Assembly: GCF_006483455.1 (NCBI RefSeq)
Contig: NZ_PPPU01000005.1
Coordinates: forward strand, 1-64,000
DNA from: Methylomonas koyamae
GTDB lineage: Bacteria > Pseudomonadota > Gammaproteobacteria > Methylococcales > Methylomonadaceae
Reading direction: 5' to 3'
DNA length: 64,000 bases
Shown: piece after piece, positions 9,194 to 16,608 of the stretch
Layout of the letters: each line of letters begins with the position of its first letter
How positions within the stretch are numbered: the stretch's first letter is position 1
Made by a program: the position numbers and the translations under genes
The notes under the pieces: generated by a model
What the model was told of the DNA's origin: nothing
Databases searched by the model: none
Seen by the model: only the letters and a program-made list of their open reading frames with translations

Positions 9194-9615
9194 CCAATAC
9201 TTTAGAAATCAGCCTGCCGCGCAAATTAACCAACCAACTGCTGCATCTGGCGCAACTGTCCCCGGAAGCGGAAGTCTGCGGCTTGATCGGCGCCGATGCC
9301 AGCGGCAAACCGGTCGCTTGCTATCCGGTCAATAACAGCGCCGCCGACCCGAAACGCCGGTTTTTATTGGATGCCGCCGAACAAATCGCGGCGATGAAAC
9401 AAATGCGGGAAAACGGCGAAAGCCTGTTTGCGATTTACCACTCGCATCCGGACACGCCGGCCACGCCCTCGGCCACCGACATTGCCGAAGCGGCTTATCC
9501 GAATGCGCTGAATCTGATTATTTCCTTGAACACCAAAGGCGTATTGGAAATGCGCGGTTTCAAAATCGACGGCAATAGCGTCACCGAAGCCGTGTTGAAT
9601 CTGATCGAAGCCTAG
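9190..9615 (+). CDS. JAB/MPN-domain zinc metalloprotease-like protein
   Basis: 141 residues, a single JAMM domain. The full zinc signature is present: Glu28 in EVCGLIG, then His84-Ser-His86, with Ser94 and Asp97 in HSHPDTPATPSATD. Bacterial members of this M67 type include enzymes that act on ubiquitin-like sulfur carriers or isopeptides; no such partner is visible here. The ATG at 9190 overlaps the prmC stop as ATGA; an in-frame ATG at 9181 has the AGGGG too close to it. It runs 4 bases into the convergent response-regulator gene. Confidence 0.85.
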   Translation: MTNTLEISLPRKLTNQLLHLAQLSPEAEVCGLIGADASGKPVACYPVNNSAADPKRRFLLDAAEQIAAMKQMRENGESLFAIYHSHPDTPATPSATDIAEAAYPNALNLIISLNTKGVLEMRGFKIDGNSVTEAVLNLIEA

Positions 9616-11000
9616 GAGCCCTTGCACTTCAAGTTATATTTCTGTACCCGGTAACGCAAAGTCTCGCGGGTGGTACCCAGCATCCGCGCCGCGGCGGTGA
9701 CGTTTTCGTCGGTGCGGTTCAATACTTCCTGGATCAAGTATTTCTCCATATCGTGCAGGCTCAGGCTGCCGTCCAACGGCAGGAAAATACCGTTTTCGTT
9801 TTGCTGCACGGTCGGGCTGCTCGGCGCATTCGGCAGTTGCAGCCAATGCTCCGGAAAATTTTCGTCGCTCGCGAGCAATACGCAACGCTCGATCACATTC
9901 CGCAGTTCGCGCACGTTGCCGGGCCAATCGTAAGCTTTCAACAAAGCCCAGGCCTGTTTGGAAATTTTGCTGACATTTTTCGCCGACTTGCGGTTGCTCT
10001 CGGCGATAAAAAACGGCACCAGCTCGTCCAAATCCTGCTTGCGCTCGCGTAACGCCGGCACCCGCAAGCTCATCACGTTCAAGCGGTGGTACAAATCGCT
10101 GCGGAACAAGCCCAGCTCGACTTTTTGCAGCAAATTCAAATTGGTGGCAGCGATGATTTGCACGTCTATCGCAATTTCGGCCTCGCCGCCCAACCGCCGA
10201 ATCCGGAGATCTTCCACCGCCTTCAGCAACTTGGTCTGCAAATCCAGATCCATCTCGCCGATTTCGTCGAGGAACAGCGTGCCGGTGTGGGCTTGCTCGA
10301 ACAAGCCGCGATGGCGCTTTTTGGCGCCGGTAAAGGCGCCGGCTTCATAACCGAATAATTCCGATTCCAGCAACTCGCGCGGCAGCGCGGCACAGTTGAC
10401 TTCGACCAGCGGCGCATTGGCCCGGTTGCCGGACGCATGCAGTATCCGTGCGATCAAACCCTTGCCGGTACCGGTTTCGCCGGAAATGATCAAGCTGGAA
10501 AACGGCGTTTTCGCCACTTGCGAAATCATAGTCCGCAGCAAAGTGGCGGCCTGACTACTGCCGACCAGGGCGTCCACCGTATGCTTGCTGTTGCGGGCCA
10601 TGGCTTGCTGCTGCACCTGGCGCTGGGCTCGAGCACTGCGCGCCGCCCCTTCGACCAACAGGTTCAAGCGTTCCAGTTCGCAAGGCTTTTCGACGAAATC
10701 GTAAGCCCCGAGCCGCACCGCCCGCACCGAATCGGCCACTCCGCCGTAACCGGTCAAAAACACCCATTCGCTGCTGCCGATCTTGTCCTTGATTCTTTCC
10801 AACAAATCCAGGGCATTGCCGTCCGGTAAGTTCATGTCGGACAACACCACCAACGGGTCGGTAGTCTGGCTCAGCAAATGTCGCTCGGCTTGCTGCAAAT
10901 TCTCGCTGACCGTAACTTCCCAATTTTTTTTCCGAAAGAAACGCGCCAGCTCGGAACCGAGCAGAGCCTCGTCTTCAATGATTAACAGCGTATCCGGCAT
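9612..11000 (-). CDS. Sigma-54-dependent response regulator (NtrC family)
   Basis: 462 residues in three parts: receiver (1-120, acidic pair EDE at 9-11, phosphoacceptor Asp55 in LSDMNLPDG, Lys in VEKPC), AAA+ domain (about 145-370, Walker A GETGTGKG, GAFTGA loop that contacts sigma-54, LFLDEIGEM Walker B), and a C-terminal Fis-type helix-turn-helix (TAAARMLGTTRETLRYRVQKY). It activates sigma-54 promoters when phosphorylated. The likely kinase is encoded two genes upstream (12009-13436), with the CDF exporter gene between them ending 5 bases before this start. Confidence 0.93.
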   Translation of the reverse strand: MPDTLLIIEDEALLGSELARFFRKKNWEVTVSENLQQAERHLLSQTTDPLVVLSDMNLPDGNALDLLERIKDKIGSSEWVFLTGYGGVADSVRAVRLGAYDFVEKPCELERLNLLVEGAARSARAQRQVQQQAMARNSKHTVDALVGSSQAATLLRTMISQVAKTPFSSLIISGETGTGKGLIARILHASGNRANAPLVEVNCAALPRELLESELFGYEAGAFTGAKKRHRGLFEQAHTGTLFLDEIGEMDLDLQTKLLKAVEDLRIRRLGGEAEIAIDVQIIAATNLNLLQKVELGLFRSDLYHRLNVMSLRVPALRERKQDLDELVPFFIAESNRKSAKNVSKISKQAWALLKAYDWPGNVRELRNVIERCVLLASDENFPEHWLQLPNAPSSPTVQQNENGIFLPLDGSLSLHDMEKYLIQEVLNRTDENVTAAARMLGTTRETLRYRVQKYNLKCKGS

Positions 11001-11005
11001 AGGCT

Positions 11006-11950
11006 TTATTTATGCTCCCAGGAGGCAAGGTCTTCGATCGGTTCCAGGTGGGTATCGATATCGATATTGTCCAAATTGTCCATGATTTGCCGCTCGATAT
11101 CCTCCAGCAAATCGTGACCCTGCTGCACGCTCCATTGGCCGGGCACCAGTACATGTACCGACATGAAGCGGCGGGCGCCGGCGTAACGGGTACGCAAGGC
11201 GTGATAAGCGATGGCATGGCTGGCAACATATTGCTCCAACACCGCGATGATGGCTTTCACTTCGTCTGCGGGCAACGCCGCATCGAGCAATCCGGAAACG
11301 GTACGCCGGATCAACTGCAATCCGGCCCAGACGATATGGAAGGCGACGCCGATCGCCAGCAACGGATCCAAAATTTCCCAGCCGTTCATACCCAAACTTT
11401 GCGCCAGATTCAAACTGGCTTCGAAGCGGTTACCCACCGAGATCAAGGCGATGCCGACCAGAATGCCGACCGTGGTCCAGACGTCGGTCATCAAATGCTT
11501 GCCGTCGGCTTCCAGGGTGATCGACTGCCGCTTCCGCCCGACACCGATCAGTACCCGCGCTACCGCCAGATTGATCAACGACGCGAACACCGAGACCGCG
11601 ATACCCAAGTCCAGTTGTTGCAAAGCCTGCGGGTGCCATAAACGCTCCCAAGCCGAAAAACCGATACTGAACGCCGCCAACAGAATCATCACGCCCTCGG
11701 CACCACTGGAAAAGTACTCGATTTTCTCATGGCCGTAGGCGTGGGTATCGTCCGGTGGCCGCGCGGAAATACTCAACACCGCGACCATAATCACCGCCGC
11801 CACCAAATTGATTACAGATTCCAGCGCGTCGGACAGTAAGCCCACCGAACCGGTCAGCCAATAGGCGTAGCTTTTCAGGCCGATGGTAGACACGGCTGCG
11901 GCGATGGAGAGCCAACCGTAGGCGGCGAGAGATTTCGGTGCGTTAGCCAT
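11006..11950 (-). CDS. Cation diffusion facilitator (CDF) family transporter
   Basis: 314 residues. CDF proteins export divalent metals (Zn, Fe, Mn, Co, Cd, Ni) across the inner membrane by proton antiport. Six helices can be placed in about 10-215. The metal-site pattern is SDALES in helix 2 and HLMTDVWTT in helix 5 (family HD-x3-D style site with H and D present). The C-terminal cytoplasmic domain (about 215-300) has HALRTRYAGARRFMSVHVLV. The specificity cannot be read from the sequence. It lies between the kinase and response-regulator genes on the same strand, suggesting that the pair senses something linked to metal or envelope state. Confidence 0.9.
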   Translation of the reverse strand: MANAPKSLAAYGWLSIAAAVSTIGLKSYAYWLTGSVGLLSDALESVINLVAAVIMVAVLSISARPPDDTHAYGHEKIEYFSSGAEGVMILLAAFSIGFSAWERLWHPQALQQLDLGIAVSVFASLINLAVARVLIGVGRKRQSITLEADGKHLMTDVWTTVGILVGIALISVGNRFEASLNLAQSLGMNGWEILDPLLAIGVAFHIVWAGLQLIRRTVSGLLDAALPADEVKAIIAVLEQYVASHAIAYHALRTRYAGARRFMSVHVLVPGQWSVQQGHDLLEDIERQIMDNLDNIDIDTHLEPIEDLASWEHK

Positions 11951-12008
11951 TAGCGGAGGACATGCATAAAGAATCGAATTTTAGCAGACTGCGTCGCACC
12001 GGACCGAT

Positions 12009-13436
12009 TCAGGCAGCGAGCGGGAAAGTCAAGGTCACGCAAGCGTGGCCCTGTTCGTCGTTTTGTAAACGCATCCCCCCCTGGTGGTCTTTGACGAAAC
12101 GTCTTACCATCGCCAGCCCCAAGCCGCTGCCGCCGTCTTTCAGGCTGACGAAAGGCCGAATGCCGTGGCGTAAAAAGTCGGCGCTGAAACCCGGTCCGGA
12201 ATCGACCACGGTAAGCTCCAATTTACCGTCAAGGATGTCGGCGTTGACGTTGACTTCGCCATTGCTAGCCCCGATAGCCTGGACCGCGTTCAACAGCAAG
12301 TTCAACACCGCCTGACGGAACTCGCTCTCCGGCAAAAACACATACAGTTCTTCGGCCACCCGACAGTTGAAGCTTACGTTTTCCCGCGCCTGATATTTCA
12401 GCAAGGTCAACAATTCTTCCAACAACGGCTGCACGGCGACACGTTGCGATGTCTCGCCGTTACTGCGGGCAGAGGCCAATAGATCGTTCAAATTGCGGGT
12501 CAGGCGTTGCACTTCGCGGTACACCATCTGCAACCGTTCCGCCAGATCACTGTCGCGGCACTCTTCCAGCATGTTCTCCATCGCCAATTGGATACTGGCC
12601 AGCGGATTGCGCAGTTCATGGGCGGTGCTGGCCGCCAATTCAGCCAGTGCGGCCAAACGCTCAGCCTTGGCCAACTGCTGGCTGCGCTCCAGCAAGGCGT
12701 GACTGGTTTGCCGGACCCGGTATTCGAGCAATTCGGTGTGCTCCAGATGTTCGCGTTCCAACTCGACCAGACGCGAAACCAAATGGTTATAGCGATCGAA
12801 CAAGGCGTGCAGCAACGGGTCCGAGGTGCTGCGCTTGATCGGTTTCATCTCGCCCTCGGCCAGGCCGGACAACAGTTCTTTCAAGCAGTCCAGCGGCTCC
12901 AACACATTGGTGCGAAAGAAGTAGCCGACGATCCACAACAACAACAGCGGCAACAAGATCGCCAACTGCATTTCCAATTCGCCGTCGTCTTCAATGTTGA
13001 TCAACAAGCGCTCTTCTTCCTGAGCCTGCCGGTCCAGAACCTGTTTAATCAACTGCAACGCGGTGACCAAATTAGCCTGGTCGCCCTGCACCGCCTTGCC
13101 GAACACTTCCTGCAGTTGCTGCAGATTAGCCGGTATCGCACTGTCGTAATCGCTCAAACCGCCGATCAATTGCTCCTGAATATCGGCTAACTGACTTTTC
13201 TCGGCCTCGGAAGCGCTCTGATTGGTCGACAGCGTCAATTGCAGTTGCAGCAGTTCGAACAGCGTATCTTCCAAACGATGGCCGCGGCCGATGTCGCGTT
13301 CGATGATGTGGATACGCTGATCGTTGACCCAGGTCAGGCGGCCGATCGCCAGCAATTCGGCAATCACCAACAAACCGAGAACGAAACTGACGAAGATAAC
13401 CGGCCGAAACAGCAAGCGGCGCATGGTGGGATACAT
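12009..13436 (-). CDS. Membrane sensor histidine kinase
   Basis: 475 residues from MYPTMRRLLFR. Transmembrane helices are at about 10-31 and 157-174, enclosing a helical periplasmic sensor rich in Gln and Leu (four-helix-bundle style). A HAMP-like linker and coiled coil (about 175-260) lead to the phosphoacceptor His273 in TAHELRNPL. The ATPase domain has NLLLNAVQAIG, DSGPGF and GSGLGLAM. The start is uncertain: ATG at 13424 is also possible and no clear ribosome-binding site is seen; the frame is open to 13538. It is first in the kinase-CDF-regulator unit. Confidence 0.88.
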   Translation of the reverse strand: MYPTMRRLLFRPVIFVSFVLGLLVIAELLAIGRLTWVNDQRIHIIERDIGRGHRLEDTLFELLQLQLTLSTNQSASEAEKSQLADIQEQLIGGLSDYDSAIPANLQQLQEVFGKAVQGDQANLVTALQLIKQVLDRQAQEEERLLINIEDDGELEMQLAILLPLLLLWIVGYFFRTNVLEPLDCLKELLSGLAEGEMKPIKRSTSDPLLHALFDRYNHLVSRLVELEREHLEHTELLEYRVRQTSHALLERSQQLAKAERLAALAELAASTAHELRNPLASIQLAMENMLEECRDSDLAERLQMVYREVQRLTRNLNDLLASARSNGETSQRVAVQPLLEELLTLLKYQARENVSFNCRVAEELYVFLPESEFRQAVLNLLLNAVQAIGASNGEVNVNADILDGKLELTVVDSGPGFSADFLRHGIRPFVSLKDGGSGLGLAMVRRFVKDHQGGMRLQNDEQGHACVTLTFPLAA

Positions 13437-13507
13437 AGGCGGATACCGGGAACATGAATGAGTCGTGCAATTTAGCATGGCGAATTGTCGACGCCCAAAC
13501 CCAGGCC

Positions 13508-13551
13508 AAAAAAAACCGCCTCGCCCTTGGGGGGACACGAGACGGTTTTTT
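13508..13551 (-). terminator. Rho-independent terminator after the porin gene
   Basis: A hairpin AACCGCCTCG / CGAGACGGTT (one mismatch) with a 14-nt loop is flanked by A-rich sequence on the left and T-rich sequence on the right. It therefore works as a terminator in either direction. It lies 41 bases beyond the porin stop codon on the minus strand, upstream of the kinase gene. Confidence 0.75.
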
Positions 13552-13591
13552 GTTTAAAAAGTGAGGCTATCCTTGCCTCCGCGACGACCGA

Positions 13592-15241
13592 TTAGAAATC
13601 GACCTGACCGCGCATTTCGAACATATCAAGATTACCGCCATCCCAAGAAGCGCCTCTGGCTCCGCCCAAGGTGGTGTTAGCTTGTTGAACATCCAAAACG
13701 TGAATGTAGTTGGCCATAAATTTGAAATGAGAGTGCGGATACCAGTTGACACCAAATTTCGCGGTAGAAGCTTCCCCACCGTTAATGCCGGCGCTGTTCA
13801 AATTAAGATGATCATAACCGGCGGCAATTTCCCAAGCACCTAAACCACCTTTGCCATCAAAGTTTCTGTTTGGCTTTATGCGATCCCATGCACCGGTTTT
13901 TGCTTTGTAGGCGCGAGATTCGCCTGTCAGGAAATAACTGACATATCCATAATAACCGGATAGTGTCGCACCATCGGCAAATCTGGCGTTGGTCGCGTTA
14001 GATGAGTTACTGATATCCGTTTGAATATACTCGGCCTGAGCTGAGAATGGCCCGTACAGTAATGCTGTTTCCCCACCCATTCTCGTCAAAGTCGAACCGA
14101 GCGGCAACGTACCGGTATTCAGAATACTGGTTCTATCGACGTTACTATTCACCGCGGCAGTGTATGCCATATTATTGGCGCCGCCGCCCAAATTGTTGGG
14201 CATAAACCGTTCGGAACCGGATGCGCCAATATGCAAGAACTTGGTTTTGTCTTCATACCAAGGCAAACCGGTCACGCGCCCGGTAACTTCCCAGCCCATA
14301 TCGCCCGAGCCACCGTTACGATTGTTGTCGCCATTACTATTAACTACAACCGTTGTCGTACATCCGGCATTTGTACACACCGAGTTACCGTTTTTCGAGG
14401 TAGAGTAAGCCCAACCGCCGCCGACTGGTTCGGTCATCACGGCGCCGGTTACGGTCCAACGCGGCTCTGTCCAAGACAACCCGATACCGGTTTTATAGGC
14501 ATTAGGGTTATCCGAGAACGAGTTAACAGCCATGTTACGTTCGATAAAAGTTAACCAGCGATTACTGGTGGCCTCTTCCAAACTGAATGGTTCTTTGAAC
14601 GACCCGATTTTTACGCCCAGGTTGCTGTAACCTTTCCAGTTAAGGTAGGCATCGGTAATGCCTGCCGCCACAGAGCCGTTGCCGCGGCTGAAGTCGTACT
14701 CGAATTTATATTCGTAGTCTTTAAAGAAACTGCCTTCGACGCCCAAACGCGCTCGACGGATATTTGCGCCATCTGCCAATTGTTGCGTGCTATTTGGAGT
14801 ACTACCCGTTGTCGTGTTCGCATCTTTGACGTTCATCTGCGCATCAACCTGCATCCGACCGTTGATCGCCATCTCAAAATTGCCGTCCTTACTTTCGAAC
14901 TTGATGCCTTTCTCACTAAGCTCCAATTCACTGAACTTAGGATCTTTAATATGCTCGTCAAGCGCCTTCAGTTCGTTGTTTTTCAAGGCCAGATCTTCTC
15001 TAATTTGAGCAATCTCAGCCTTTTGAGCCTGAGCCTCGGCTTTTTGAGCTTGCATTTCGGCTTTCTGGGCAGCCGTGTCTTCAACTTTTTCGAAAGAGCC
15101 CAATTTAGTCCGCCCCGGCCCCGGCTCGGCGAAAATCTGTTTGGTCTTTGCGTCAACGTACAAATCCAGAGCCATCGCTTCAGCGCAAATACCGCCGCCG
15201 AAAACAGCCATCATTGCCAGGCTCAGTTTAGAGAGTCTCAT
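13592..15241 (-). CDS. Phosphate-selective porin (OprP/OprO family)
   Basis: 549 residues with a signal peptide ending around AMA at residue 24. After a short N-terminal segment there is a coiled coil of repeated QKAE units (about 58-100), then a beta barrel starting with FEMAINGRMQVDAQMN and containing NIRRARLGVEGSFFKDYEYKFEYDF (in parts: NIRRARLGVEGSFF, KDYEYKFEYDF), typical of OprP/OprO trimeric porins. It ends in the aromatic RGQVDF. These channels take up phosphate or polyphosphate under starvation. The upstream Pho box and -10 element support that role. A terminator follows. Confidence 0.9.
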   Translation of the reverse strand: MRLSKLSLAMMAVFGGGICAEAMALDLYVDAKTKQIFAEPGPGRTKLGSFEKVEDTAAQKAEMQAQKAEAQAQKAEIAQIREDLALKNNELKALDEHIKDPKFSELELSEKGIKFESKDGNFEMAINGRMQVDAQMNVKDANTTTGSTPNSTQQLADGANIRRARLGVEGSFFKDYEYKFEYDFSRGNGSVAAGITDAYLNWKGYSNLGVKIGSFKEPFSLEEATSNRWLTFIERNMAVNSFSDNPNAYKTGIGLSWTEPRWTVTGAVMTEPVGGGWAYSTSKNGNSVCTNAGCTTTVVVNSNGDNNRNGGSGDMGWEVTGRVTGLPWYEDKTKFLHIGASGSERFMPNNLGGGANNMAYTAAVNSNVDRTSILNTGTLPLGSTLTRMGGETALLYGPFSAQAEYIQTDISNSSNATNARFADGATLSGYYGYVSYFLTGESRAYKAKTGAWDRIKPNRNFDGKGGLGAWEIAAGYDHLNLNSAGINGGEASTAKFGVNWYPHSHFKFMANYIHVLDVQQANTTLGGARGASWDGGNLDMFEMRGQVDF

Positions 15242-15575
15242 TAAAATGCTCCAAAATTTAAATAAATCAATAAATTAAGACAGACCAACCGGCTTGACCG
15301 GCGAGTTTGGAGGCATTTTAGGGGGGTAATATGACAGCTTTGTGACAATTCGGTTTTAGCAACGCAAATGTTGCTTGAATGCAACGCTTTTACCAAACCG
15401 GATCGATAATATTCGACGCCACGCACAGATTCGACCGCGCAGCTTGTCAGCCGCAGCAATGCCACGGAACTGTAATTTGCGGATTAGCGTAAGAAGCGGC
15501 GGGAAAACGGCCGTAATATTTGCGTCACACATCCGGCCGGAAACTTGAACGAGCCGGCGCGGAGAATCGGGGAAA
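15242..15575 (-). other. Intergenic region between porin and HDOD genes
   Basis: 334 bases. The porin-proximal part holds the PhoB-type promoter described separately. Position 15361-15390 has a repeated GCAA/TTGC pattern without a clear fold. I see no gene and no convincing terminator for the HDOD gene, whose transcript would read toward the porin promoter. Confidence 0.6.
15315..15348 (-). promoter_or_regulatory. Pho box and -10 element of the porin promoter
   Basis: On the minus strand TTGTCAC AAAG CTGTCAT (15348-15331) has two TGTCA repeats exactly 11 bases apart, matching the PhoB consensus CTGTCAT AAAT CTGTCAC layout. Ten bases after it is TAAAAT (15320-15315), a good -10 box. In PhoB-dependent promoters the Pho box replaces the -35 element about 10 bases before the -10 box, exactly as here. 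The porin start codon is about 75 bases downstream. Confidence 0.8.
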
Positions 15576-16433
15576 TTAGCGGGAGGGGTAAAACAGCTTA
15601 AAGATGACTTCGAATTCGTCGCTGATCTTATCCAGCACGAAACTGATTTGTTCCGGGGACAGATTGAGCGCGCTGACCGCGAAAGCGTCATAGGGATTTT
15701 CGATCCGGCTCAGACAATTGGCCAAGCGGACCATCGCCGCCAAATCCGAAAACGGACCGATCGTATCGGGAAAACAATGCAAGCGGATGCTTTCGACGAT
15801 GGCTTCCGGCAAATTCCACAGCTGGCATAGTTGTGCACCGACCTGAAAGTGGTCGAAACCGATCACGTTTTGTTCGATGTGTACGTCGTCGTCGACCTCC
15901 AGGTGCGCCTGGGATTGTAGTAATAAATCCACTTCTCGCGCCAAAACCGGAATCCGGCGGTAGAACACCAACTGCCCCAGGTTATGGAGCAAACCGCAGA
16001 TGAAGGCAACATCCGTATAGTGCTTGCCGAATTGCAGATCCAGCTCCCTGGCAATCAGCGCGCAACGCAGATTGCGCGCCCAAAAATCGTGGATGGTGAA
16101 AACTTGGCCGGGCAAGTCGGAAAAGCGCTCGACGACAACCGCCCCCAGCACCAGGTTCTGCAACTCGCGGGTACCGATCAGCGTGATCGCCTTGGCGATC
16201 GAACCGATCTGAGCCGGGAAACCGTAAAACGCGCTATTCACGATCTTCAACAACTTGGCGGCCAGTGCCGCGTCATTTTCGATCACAAACGCCGCGTCCT
16301 TCGCAGTCTTGGTCGGATCCTCCACCACCTTCTTGAGCTGGAAATAAACATTCGGCGGCGATGCGAGTTGAAGATCGCCCCGCAACAGATCGGTAATGGT
16401 TAACGTGGATGGTGAGGATACTATCATCAACAA
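15576..16433 (-). CDS. HDOD-domain signalling protein
   Basis: 285 residues, a single HDOD domain (about 20-225), a degenerate relative of HD phosphohydrolases found in bacterial signalling proteins, often near cyclic-di-GMP enzymes. LASPPNVYFQLKKVVEDP at about 23-40, VNSAFYGFP and FICGLLHNLGQLVFYR match the family. Only part of the HD metal site is kept (LLHNLG in place of LLHDIG), so hydrolase activity is doubtful. An ATG two codons in (16427) is an alternative start. It is divergent from the GGDEF/EAL gene at 16609, with a shared 175-base promoter region. Confidence 0.88.
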   Translation of the reverse strand: MLMIVSSPSTLTITDLLRGDLQLASPPNVYFQLKKVVEDPTKTAKDAAFVIENDAALAAKLLKIVNSAFYGFPAQIGSIAKAITLIGTRELQNLVLGAVVVERFSDLPGQVFTIHDFWARNLRCALIARELDLQFGKHYTDVAFICGLLHNLGQLVFYRRIPVLAREVDLLLQSQAHLEVDDDVHIEQNVIGFDHFQVGAQLCQLWNLPEAIVESIRLHCFPDTIGPFSDLAAMVRLANCLSRIENPYDAFAVSALNLSPEQISFVLDKISDEFEVIFKLFYPSR

Positions 16434-16608
16434 TTCTAAAATTATGAATTTGCACCTATACTAGCAAGCGATAGCATAGAAACGACTTTAAAGTTTGCGG
16501 TTAACCCTAGTCCATTTCAATGGAATTACAAGCTTTGCAAATGCCGGCCGCCCTCCCTACCCATGTTTGAAGCCCCCCCATTTTCAACAAATACCTGGAT
16601 GGTATTAA

